The notes under the pieces are model-generated. The model was not told the origin of the DNA. It searched no databases and saw only the letters and a program-made list of their open reading frames with translations. From assembly GCA_036898135.1 (NCBI GenBank), contig CM072523.1, positions 392,311 to 456,310 of the forward strand: a stretch of 64,000 nt of DNA, written 5' to 3'. Positions 1 through 11,449 of the stretch are shown in pieces (within the stretch, counting starts at the first letter, position 1; each line of letters opens with the position of its first letter). The DNA is from Oncomelania hupensis. Taxonomy: Eukaryota > Mollusca > Gastropoda > Littorinimorpha > Pomatiopsidae. Position numbers and translations under genes: made by a program.

Positions 1-452
1 CAAAGATTAGTGTCGCAGTGGAAGTAAAACGTCACCCAAATGATCTCATGACCTGTTTTAGTCTCAAAACAAACAGTACAACCATCAGGGACCCCCTTAC
101 TCACCTCCAACTAACCCTCCCTCCTCCAGTCTTGTTCAGCTTTGATTTGCAGTTCATTGTGTGACAATTTTCGATAGACATACTTTGCTGGGGGATTCAT
201 TGAACAAACCAGCATCTGATGTTATTTTGTGATATAATTATGTGGCGTACATTTTCCTTTCTGCCATGCCTCCAGTTTGATTTTGATCGTCAGGCTGTGG
301 CAAACCAGGTTTTGTTTCTCCAGCTAGCTGTTGCAACATGTATATCACCTGATGTTGTTGCCTTGTTCAGATGTTACAATTAGTGTTGGATGTGCTTCTG
401 CAGCAAGTGTTACTTGTTCCTTAAATGTTTGTGTGGTGTGGTGTGGTGTGGT

Positions 453-470
453 GGGGTGGGGTGGGGTGGG
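453..470 (+). other. G-quadruplex-forming run
   Basis: Three GGGGT units and a final GGG follow GTGTG repeats (430-452). The run meets the strict four-run G4 rule with one-base loops. It abuts the left edge of dispersed repeat B. Confidence 0.7.
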
Positions 471-473
471 TGT

Positions 474-735
474 GGCACACCAGCTCAATTCCTATGTGAG
501 CAGCACTGTTTAGTGCCTCCACATTTTGCTTGCTGCGGGCTATTTATAGCTTGCCTGCACCCTCCCTTCCAGTGAAAGGAAAGGAATGGATTTTGTTTGT
601 ATCAGTTTATAGTCCCCTCTCTTCCCGATAAGGATTTTCAGAGAGGAGACTTTTAAGGAATGGAAGCATCAGCGAAGCTATTTATAGCTAGCCTGGCTGA
701 CCTAACCTCAAAACTAAAAAGCTTTGGTTGAGTCG
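474..735 (+). repeat. Dispersed repeat family B, copy 1
   Basis: The stretch from CACCAGCTCAATTCC through GCTATTTATAGCTTGCC and TAGCCTGGCTGACCTAACC recurs at 34,688-34,866 with high similarity. This copy has an extra insert (about 597-650) that recurs inverted at 21,792-21,845. No coding content is seen; the class is unknown. Confidence 0.75.
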
Positions 736-983
736 TTGTGGTGGTTTTGTTTGTGCGTATAGGCTGCGCGCGTGCGTCTGTTTGTGTGTGTATGAGTGAT
801 TATGTGTGCGCTGGTGTGTGCGTGCGTGTGTGTTTGTTTGTGTGTGTGTTTGTGTTTGTACTCGCGCGCGCGATATATTGGTGTTGTTTTTAAAAATTAC
901 AATTTGGTGGTCTGTGCTGATTTCATTGTTGGCATTAACACATCATTTGTCATGGCTGGTCTTAATGTTGTGTCAGATGTAGG

Positions 984-1112
984 CGGTTAGTGTGGCCTAT
1001 GTTAGTGGACATGGTAGGTCTATGTTAGTGTAGGTGGTAGGCTATGTTAGTGTGGGTGATAGGTCTAGCTAGTGTAGGTAAGCCTATGTTAATGCTGGCG
1101 GTAGACCTATAA
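984..1112 (+). repeat. Degenerate GTGTAGG/CTATGTTAGTG tandem repeat
   Basis: About four degenerate copies of a unit near 30 bp contain CTATGTTAGTG. No gene is seen in 1-1,590 apart from this, repeat B and (GT)n at 780-860; an upstream SELENBP1 exon could be hidden here. Confidence 0.5.
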
Positions 1113-1594
1113 GCGCGATTCATTAATATAGAGTAATTATTTTGCTATGGGTTGAATATATCATGGTTTTGATATATCATGACATATAGGCAATATCTTG
1201 AGAAAAAAAAATTGGTCATTTATTTAAAAAATAACTTATTGTTTCACCGTACATGATAGCAACAAAGTATTTTTCATTCCATTTAATTATGAATAATTTC
1301 TACTGTTTTATAATAATGGATGAAACAGTTGTACATGTTAACACGTTTCATAATACCTTCATTTGACACGAAGGTCCATGATTTATACAGGAACTTTGAC
1401 GTTCTGTAATGCTTCATTTGAAATAACGTGTAATGCTTTTCAACATTTCTTCTTCCTTTCTGTTTTATTCTTTGCGCTTTCCTGCAAATAAGGACAGGAT
1501 TTGCAGGAAAGCGCTAACGCCTCTATCACACTGCATCATAACAGAAAGATTTGGAAACAAAATTTCCTAGCTTTTCCTATGACGTTCTGGATAT

Positions 1595-1711
<117 letters not shown>

Positions 1712-1829
1712 GGACGCGGATAATGCTCCGAATAATAATAATTATAATTATAATAACCCTAACATCCATGTCCTAAATTGACCCCTTTGTTTCTGACGTA
1801 AGCACATCGACTTGAAAATCTGAAGCCAG

Positions 1830-2005
1830 CTCTGACGTCATGCTGCAAAGGCCCCGGATATGCCTCGCCCCTGGAGGCGATGAAGAAGGGGCCGAGAGAG
1901 AAGCTGGTTTACCTCCCCTGCATTGTCCCCCCTGCTTTCAGAGAGAGCCGTTGTAACTACTTAGCGACCGTCGACATTGACCCTGACTCAGTCAATTATT
2001 GCAAG
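1830..2005 (+). CDS. SELENBP1: SELENBP1 exon a (first visible)
   Basis: It encodes CCKGPGY, then the [12 protein letters not shown] block and [16 protein letters not shown], matching the N-terminal region of the family. The donor is AAG|GTCAGG. The acceptor AG at 1828-1829 is the likeliest but is not certain, because the frame stays open back to a stop near 1,799 without a Met. A (GAT)n microsatellite starts 15 bases after the donor. Confidence 0.8.
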
Positions 2006-2019
2006 GTCAGGAGGAGAAA

Positions 2020-2081
<62 letters not shown>

Positions 2082-5000
2082 GGGTGATGATGAGGGTGAT
2101 GAAGATGGCGTTGGTTGTGCTAATAATAGCGATGGTAGTGGCAGCGGTGATGGTGTGTTGGCAATGATGACCACAGGTAAAGAAGTAATGTAAAACTGAT
2201 AATTACATCAACATAAACGATAATGCCAATTGTCATGACGAAAATGACAACGACGAAGAAAAGTATTTCTGTTCTCACTTTTATATAGCGTTTTTCAGCT
2301 CAAGAGCTGCTCAAGGCGCTGATCGATTCAGGATCTTAACTCAAACCCACATGCGACCTAATTTGTGGGCATAGTCTGATCATTAAAAACAACAATGACG
2401 ACGTCGATCTTTTCCATTTTCTCCGTTAGATTATTTTATTTCATATTTAATAGCGATATTTGATAGGGATAATGATAATAATAGGCATATAACATACCAC
2501 ACAGCGACTTTAGCATGCCATGTGGTGTTCCAGGTGATCAGTCGGCTGTACATGCCGTACCCATCAGACGAGCTGCATCACTCTGGTTGGAACGCTTGCT
2601 CCAGTTGCCATGACGACCCCAGCCAGTCACGTGACAAACTCATCCTGCCCTCCTTGGTAGGAGACCGCATCTATGTTGTCGACGTCGGCAAGGACGCGCG
2701 CCAACCAAGGTTGTTCAAGGTCAGTAAAAATGCCAAGATGGTTCCATGTCATGTGTGTGCGTTTTATTTCAAGGTCAAATTTAGTCTGTGAGAAGATCAT
2801 TACGTCTACTGTAAGGGAGAGGTTAAAGTTTGTTTATAGTCATGCGTGAGTTAAAGCCAACAAATGTCAAGGATGCTTGCTGACTAGTGGATTGTAAGCG
2901 ATACAAATACTACTGACAGGATTAAGGTGTTGCCAGACCTTTCAACAGTGGTGTTATGTTGTGTGCAGGTGATTGAAACGATGGACGTGCACAGAGAGAC
3001 AGGGTTAAGTGCGCCACACACCACTCACTGCCTGGCGTCAGGGGAAATCATGATCAGCATGATCGGAAAAGCAGACGGCAATGCAGGCGACAGTGAGTTT
3101 TGCTGTTTTAGTATAAGCTTCGCGCATTAATGTTAAAACTGCACTATTTATTTTAAAGAAACGATCGAGTACTTTGACATTACCACTGGAACGACATTGA
3201 CTGGAGCAGAACACCATGCAAAGAGTTATTACAGAAAGTCAAAAACATTTCTCACGACACTGGATGGATTTGAACTTTGGCTGTTTCTTAATACGATGTA
3301 CCTAACTGCCATTTGTTCAGAACTGGCAGACTGGTCACTGAGGACGGCTAACACTGCGGTTACAAGGGACTATGGCAAGTGGGATGAACAATGCACTATA
3401 GTGATGGCAGCGTTTTATCTTCACAGTACTGTACACTGTTCTAATAACATTTCTTGCTGTTATTTTTCTAGGCGGTTTCCTCGTTCTGGACGGGAAGGAT
3501 TTCCGGATCAAGGGCAGATGGGAAAAGGGTGAGAAGGTGCCAGAGTTTGGCTACGACTATTGGTACCAGCCTCGTCATAACGTTATGGTGTCCTCCGAGT
3601 GGGGAGCTCCTAGAGCCTGGCAGAATGGCTTTAGCTTTGACGACCTCAAAAGCGGTAGATATCACTTAAGACTTTTTTCTTCTTTTTTCTCTGCTTGGTT
3701 GTTGTTGTGATCTGGGTGAAGGTGGCGATTCCTTTTGTGTATTTGTGTGGCGTTGTAGCTACCTAGAATTTGAGAGAACAAGCTTACACTGTTGTAGTCA
3801 ATCCAAGCTTTGAACGGCTGCCAGTGTAGAATTTTCCGCTCTATCTAATCATTGTAATCACAATCCTATGTGTGGAAGTGGGGAGAGCGGATGTTGCGAT
3901 AGTCTGTCTGATTTCCTTTTTTTTTCCCCGTCTGAATTATTAATGCCTTTGCACTGAGGATGCCAAAAGTCATTTTGGGAACCAGAAAAAGGATGCCAGA
4001 TCAGTTCTGTTGTCTTTCCATTCTACAGCCTGTTTATCTGTTTTATGTCAGGTCTGTTATATCTGTCATTATATTAGATCTCTATTATCTATGGACGCAA
4101 CAATTGTGCATGTGGAAGTGGAAGTGGAAGCAGTTGGTGTTCAAACAGTAACTATATAGCCTAGATCTGGCTGCCCGCTTAGCCAAACTAATGTCGGGCC
4201 ATCTGTGTGTGCTGACAACTGTTTTATGTCTCCATAATTCTGGCCGTTTGTGTGTGCTGACAACTGTTTCATGTCTCCATAATTCTGTTCGTCTGTGTAC
4301 ATTTGGCCAGGTCTGTACGGACGCAAGATTCACATATGGGACTGGAAGCAGAAGACGTTGACACAGTCCATCGACTTGGGTCAGGACGGGTTGATACCAC
4401 TGGAGGTTCGATTCCTGCACAACCCTGATGCCACAGAAGGCTACGTGGGCTGCGCTCTCTCCTCCACTGTCTTCAGATTCTTCAAGAAACCAGTCAGTAG
4501 CCTTTGTACATTAGTATTTACAGTAGCCTTTGTACATTAGTATTTACAATTGTTTATACCAGTCAGTAGCCTTTGTACATTAGTATTTACAATTGTTTAA
4601 TGTAGCTTTGGTGTTTAAAAAAAAAGTGGTGGTGATGATGTTGGTGGTGATTTCAATGATGATGTTTTGTTGTTAATGGTGATGGTATTATTGATGGTGG
4701 TGGTGTAAGACGCTACAAAGGTTTACAAAGGATCGTTGAGCTGGATCGTCTATCAGGATGTCATTCGGTGCCTGTATTATGAATGGTAAAGGTGTGTTCA
4801 CTCGTTCACCTTCATCACTTTTATTTGTAAGACGATAGTTTCCCTTGCAATGAATATGTTTAGGATTTAAAGATTACTTATTTCTGTCTTGGTCTACTTT
4901 ATAAGCTCTAACCATTGTTATTGTCTACATATCTTGACGTTAAATGTGAAATAATGGCAGTTTCTTCCCCTCCCCCTCCCCATCACCCACTCCTTTCACT

Positions 5001-8000
5001 CTCCACCCCTTTTATGTCGATGGTGGGGCAGCTGAAGGGGAGATAAGCACGACTTCAGTATCCGTTTGCTGGCTGTTGATAGACATGTTTTTCCACTTTC
5101 CAATGGCGAACACTGAAGTGGAATATATTACCCTACGCGAGGCTTGATCCGTTCTTAACGCTATGCAACTGGACGCTAGACCTCGTTCTTAGGCGTGGAC
5201 TCTTGTAGACAAGTTCAATCTAAAGAAACGCTACATTGCAGAACTTGCTGATGTCTTTCAGAACGGGACTTGGGATGCAGAAAAGGTGATTGCAGTTCCT
5301 CCTAAAACTGTCGATGGTTGGATGCTGCCTGAAATGCCTGGTCAGTCATAGATTTATTTATCTATTTATATGCATTTCTGAATATGTATCTATTTTATTT
5401 ATTTACTGTATTTTATTTATTTATTTATTTGGGAGGAGGAGGAGGGTGTGAGGTTGGTGTGACAGTTGGTCAGTGGCATTAGTATTACAACGACTGTGTT
5501 ATGGAACGTTGGTCAGTGGCATTAGTATTAGAACTATTGTGTTATGGAACGTTGGTCAGTTGCATTAGTATTACAACTACTGTGTTATGGAACGTTGGTC
5601 AGTGGCATTAGTATTACAACTACTGTGTTATGGAACGCTGCTCAGCACAATTTTTTTTAAATGAAATGACTGATTGGTTAAATAATTTGATGGACAGGTT
5701 TGATCACGGACATCTTGGTATCTCTAGACGACAAGTACTTGTACTTCAGTAACTGGTTACACGGCGATCTTCGTCAGTATGACATCACCGACACCAGAAA
5801 CCCTAAGCTGGTGGGACAAGTATGGCATAAATTTTGGTCTCTGTGACGTACGGTGTGACATCATAGTTGCTGTTTTGGCCTCATTAGATTGTTAGACTAG
5901 TTCAAAAATATTATTAGAATATTAATTGTTAGACTAGTTCAAAAGCATTATTAGAATACTTTGTCATTGTGTGCGTAGTTTAGTAATCATGACGTCTGTA
6001 GAATGTAATTTTATACACAGCCCCTTTTCCCCCCCCCCCCCCCCCCCATTCCCTAAAAAATTAAATCAATTCGACGTCATATATGACGTCATTTTTCTGC
6101 TGGAGATGTATGAACTAGCCACAGTCTTCAGGTCGTCCATTGTACTTTGATGATGCTATGACGTCCATTGTACTATATATGTTGATGCTATGAGGTTCAT
6201 ACAATTCGGTTACCCTCATTATAAAACTATGGACACAATTATTTTAGGGGTGATACGAATTTATATATTTATGTAATAGTGTATACTCGTGTACACACTA
6301 CCGGCAAATAAAAATTAACATTCTAGGGATTTTGGATAAAATCGAAAATTGTATGAATATGAAAGTTGCGCCAAACGCTCAATATGATTTTGATAGGAAA
6401 ACGGATTTGAGATGTTGATAGGAATATGTTCTCAATAGGCCGGCGACATAACCATTGTCATGGTAAATGTTTTTTTTGTACCGAGATCGAGGTGCATTAA
6501 GGCAGGGGTCCGACACTTTTGTTTACAACTCACCAGTTCCAGAAAAAACGCTATTAACTCTTTTGTACCGGCCTATCCTATCCTATCCTGTCCCATAACC
6601 CGAAGGTCGTAGGGGCACCACAGATGATCGTTTAACCAGCATACTCCATCTTTCTCTGTCCTCAGCAGCCCTCATGGCTTCGCTCAGTGTCAAACCAGTC
6701 CATTCTCGAATGTTGTCCTCCCACCTCTTTTTCGGTCTCCCCCTTCTTCTACCTCCTTGCACTGTACCGGCCTAAAAATCAAAAATGTTTTAAAGCATTT
6801 TAATGTGGGTTCAATTCGCTGTCCAGACAGATTGCTCTACGCCCTATGCTGTCTGTGTCTTCGTGATCTGCAATGGCATCTGACATGATGCGCTCTAGGA
6901 AGATGTTGAAGAGTGTTGAAAAGAGTTGACATCCTTGACGCACGCCTATTGTTGTTCTGAACCAGTTCCCGATGGCGCTGTTGTAGAGGACTGCATTGGA
7001 ACCTTGTCATACAGGCATTTTATGATTTCAGTAATGTTAGGGCTGATGTTGTACACTCTCATGGTTGCCCACAGAGCTGCATGCCAGACTCGGTCAAACT
7101 CGGTTGAAGTCTACAAACACATAATATTGATGTTGTTGGTTCTGTAGGTATTTCTCGCTTATTATTCTGAGGTTGAAAATCTGTTATGAAAAACTGCCTT
7201 GAATAATGCTGGTTCTACAGCTATGATTTGTTCAGCTTGGGGTTTCAACCTGTTGAGAAATATTTTCAGGAGGACCTTGCTGGGATGGCTGATGGTGCAG
7301 TAATTTTCACACTCCTGAAGGTTACCCTTTTTAGGAAGAGTGATGACAAGCGACTGGGTCCATGGTGTACAGGCCCTTCCCCACTCTGCCAGATCTTGTT
7401 ACAGATAATGGTGAGGGCGTCAATCATCGCTTCTCCTCCTGCTTCAAGCAATTCTTCCATTGACTTCCCCTTCTTCAGCGCAGCGATTGCAATGCTACCT
7501 CACTTCTCGGAGAATTGGGAGGATATCTTCTCCTTCTGTGGTCTGGAGGCAGGCTAGAACTGATGGGTCTCCGTTTGATGTGTGGTTGTACAGGTCCGAG
7601 CAGTACTCTGTCCATCTATCCAAGACTTCTTGTTATTCTGTAAGGCATATGCCAGATTTGCTTTGGATCGTCGAGACCTTGGGCTGTTGAACACTTGTCA
7701 GCCGCTTCACAGTCTTCTTGCTGTTCTTCTTGTTCAGACTGTTCTCTATTTCCTGGCATTGATCTTCTATCCAGTTCTCCTTTGCTGTGCGCATGCCTTT
7801 TTAGATGTCGTTGTTGATTTTTTGGTAGGCATCGGCTTTCTATAAAGTTCAGTTCAGTTCAGTGGGTAGATTACCGTTCCAGGACACAATAGGGTATAGG
7901 GGACTTTTTCTATAAAGTGTTATTTTTCTTTTTTTATCTCTCTTCCCTCCAATTGTGGCTTGGAATATTTCTGCCACCTACGAGTCTTGCAGCTTGTTCA

Positions 8001-11000
8001 AGCCGAACTTCAGTCTGGTGCACTTTGCTGTGTTTATTCTCTTCAAATGGTGCCGGAAAGACATCATAACGAGATCGTGGTTATTTCCGATATCTGCTCC
8101 TGGAAAAGTGAGTGTCCTGCCACTTTGATGCTTGATCTGAAGCGTTTCTTGAACATGATGTAGTCAAGCTGGTTGTGATTCTCCCCGCTGGGACTGTGCT
8201 TGTTCCATTGTCTGGATTTTTAGTGGAGACCAAGGGTGTTTGCCAGCATCAGATTGTTGTATCTGGCAAACTCCAAGAGTCTCAGACCCCTGTCATTTGT
8301 CTCGTTGTTGCAGTGGGGTCCACATGTGTCTCCCCAGTTGTGGTACGCATCTTGGCCAACCTTGGCATTCCAGTCGCCTTGCACTATGACTATGTCCTTC
8401 TTCGGCATTTGGTCAAGGACAGCCTGCAGATGTTCATAAAAATCCTCGACTTCCCTGTCGTCATAGTCTGATGTTGGAGCATAGGCTGGATGATAGTGAT
8501 GTTGAAAGGGGCTCAGACAGATTGTAATGAGTCTACTGGAGACTGGGTGGCAACCCATGACAGTGGCTAGAATGTCTCTGTGGACCAAGAATCCAACGCT
8601 GTGTTCGTGTCTGTCATCTCTCCCGCTGAAATAATGCTTGGGGCCTTTGTTGGTCGTTGTTTCCCCTAGGCCTTTTTAGCACAGTTCGCTGATACCAAAA
8701 ATGTTCCATCGATAGTGGTCCTGCTCTGGGCCAGTTCTTCTAATTTTCCTTCTGCAGTTAGGGTCCTGACATTCCATGTTCCTATAACGATGTTGTCTCC
8801 TGTGCGGATCTGGCTAAGTTGTCCATCAGTAACACACTTATCACTTCCGTCCTGGTGGCTAACGGAAGGCGCGGTCCTTGGTGACCCGGGCGACGACCGA
8901 TCCGGTCCGGTATGGGAGTGAGTGGTTCTTTTCATCATACGGTTTGTCTTGGGCAAGAAAGACCTGTCTTGGCCCAATCCTCTCCAAGCTGTTGGCTACA
9001 GCCGATATCCACGAGTACAGTGTGGCTCGCCTTGACCCCGAACACGTGGTGTTTGAACCTATAGTAGCGTGAGGTTCCTTCGTCCGGGCCGGTGACTTCT
9101 GTGTAGAAGACTTTCGCCCAGTGATGCCGTGCTGACATCACCCTTGTTAGTCGCCTCTTACGACACGCCGGGAAACGTTGGTCTATTCTGTTCTGTGCCA
9201 GTACCCACAGGATTGTGTATAGCGGATATGCACACTATATATAACCCACAGGATTGTGTATAGCACATATGCAAACTATATATAGCTCACAGGATTGTAT
9301 CTAGCGGATATGCACACTATATATAACCCACAGGATTGTGTATAGCACATATGCAAACTATATATAGCTCACAGGATTGTATCTAGCGGATATGCACACT
9401 ATATATAACCAAAGTTCATAGGCGCAACTTTTAAATTAATCACATTTTCGATCCTTCCCAAAATCCCTAGTAAGCTTATGTAAGTTTTAATTTGCCGGTG
9501 GTGTACAATAAAATGGACGATAACAATGATGACCAAATACTGTCCTACAGGTGTGGTTGGGAGGTCTGATTTGCTCAGACAAGACCGTCAAAGTCACCAA
9601 AGACTCGGAGATGAAGGTCAGTTTTCTGTCCGTAAGCCTAATATTACTATTATATATAGATGTGTGATGCCAAAGCTAGTTTACAAGCTCATCGTCAACA
9701 ATTCGTTTTACTCTTTGTTCTTTTAAAATTTTTTTTTTTTTTTTTTTTCGCGGTGTTTCCGTCAGGAACTGATCATGAGTATTGCCTGTATAATCAGCGC
9801 TGCGGGCCTATGTGCAGTCATTAAAGATCTTTGGTGCAGTAACCACTGAGAATATTGTCATAATATGACACTTGCCACCAACACCCCTAATGCAGTGTGT
9901 GTGTGTGCATTTGTGTGTGTGTGTGTTTGTGTGTGAATACGATCGTTGGGTGCAGAGGAGAGCTACGAGATTGATCACAGGGATTGGTCACCTGCCGTAC
10001 GATGAGAGACTAGCTTTTTGCAATTTGCAGAAATTAGAAGAAAGGAGAGACAGGGGAGATCTCATCGAGACATTCAAGATCATAAAGGGGCTTGAAAAAG
10101 TTTCTGCTGACAAATTTTTTACTTCATGCCAGTCATCATTCTACCATAGAGGTCACAGCAACAAACTGTTCAAAGACAGGTCTAGACTGAATCTCAGAAA
10201 AAACTTTTTTTCACAAAGAGTTGTGAACCCATGGAATGCACTGAAACAATCAATTGTTGAAGCTGAAACCGTCAACCAGTTCAAAAACCGCCATGATAAA
10301 GAGACAGTTAAGGGGGTTAAAATAAGTTCTCAAACTTCCTACCCCGTCGGCCGCGCTCAGTGGCCACTCAGGTAAATTCAGGTAAATTCAGGAATGTGTG
10401 TTTGAGTACGATCGTTGAGGTGTGTGTGTGTGTGTGTAGGTGTACCCACAAAAGCGCACAAATGGGTAGCAGACCTTGTCTTTCTTAGTAACAAATGGGT
10501 TCATTTGCTTGGAACCCACTTTTTTCCAGGACCCCACTTTTTTCTAAGTGCGCGGGAGTGCTCTTTTAGTGCATGGGAGTGCAGTTGTAGTGCATAAGAG
10601 TGTTTTAAGTACACAGGAGTGCTCTATCCGGGACGGAGAAAATACAGTCAATTTTCAGAGAAATTTTGAAGAAACTTCGACCTATTTCGTCGCCTATAGG
10701 AGACGAACTAGGTCAACTTTTTAGCAAAGGGTTAGGGTAAGGGCTAGTTGCAGCGCTGCAACTAACCCTTGCCCTAACCCTTTTCCATCGAAAAATGACT
10801 TTCCGATTCCTACATTCTTAAATGAACCCAGTTGTGATGTATTGCAAGTATGGGGTGTGTGTAAGTGTGTTGTGTGTCTGGGTGTTCACACGATTGTTGA
10901 GTTTTATAGGGCATAGTGGTTACACAGTGTTTGCCATATGAATGAATATGTTGATGTGCCTTCAGAGCCATATGGATGAACACATTATGTTGATGTGCCT

Positions 11001-11411
11001 TCAGAGCCATATGGATGAATACATTATGTTGATGTGCCTTCAGAGCCAACCAGCACCTGTGAAGCTGAAGAACGGGAAGAGACTGGAAGGAGGCCCTCAG
11101 ATGATCCAGCTGTCTCTTGATGGAAAACGTATCTACGTCACCACCTCTCTCTTCTCTGTGTGGGACGTCCAGTTTTACCCCGACATGGTCAGGTACGTCG
11201 TTGTGGTCACCGGTTAAGCGGTAGTATTAGCAGCAGCATAAGCGGTAGTAGTATTAGCAGGAACACAAATGGTAGGAATTGTTGTCAGCATTGTTATTAC
11301 CACCCATCATCATCATTAGCATCATCATTATTATGTCATAATTATCTTCGTTCTACAACCATCCCACAATATAAATTAAAGTATGGATTCTCTCTTCACA
11401 CACACACACGC

Positions 11412-11449
<38 letters not shown>

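Noticed and set aside
6926..8471. + strand open frames through 6.9-9.1 kb and 43-45 kb
   Set aside because: Antisense shadows of the - strand LINE copies.
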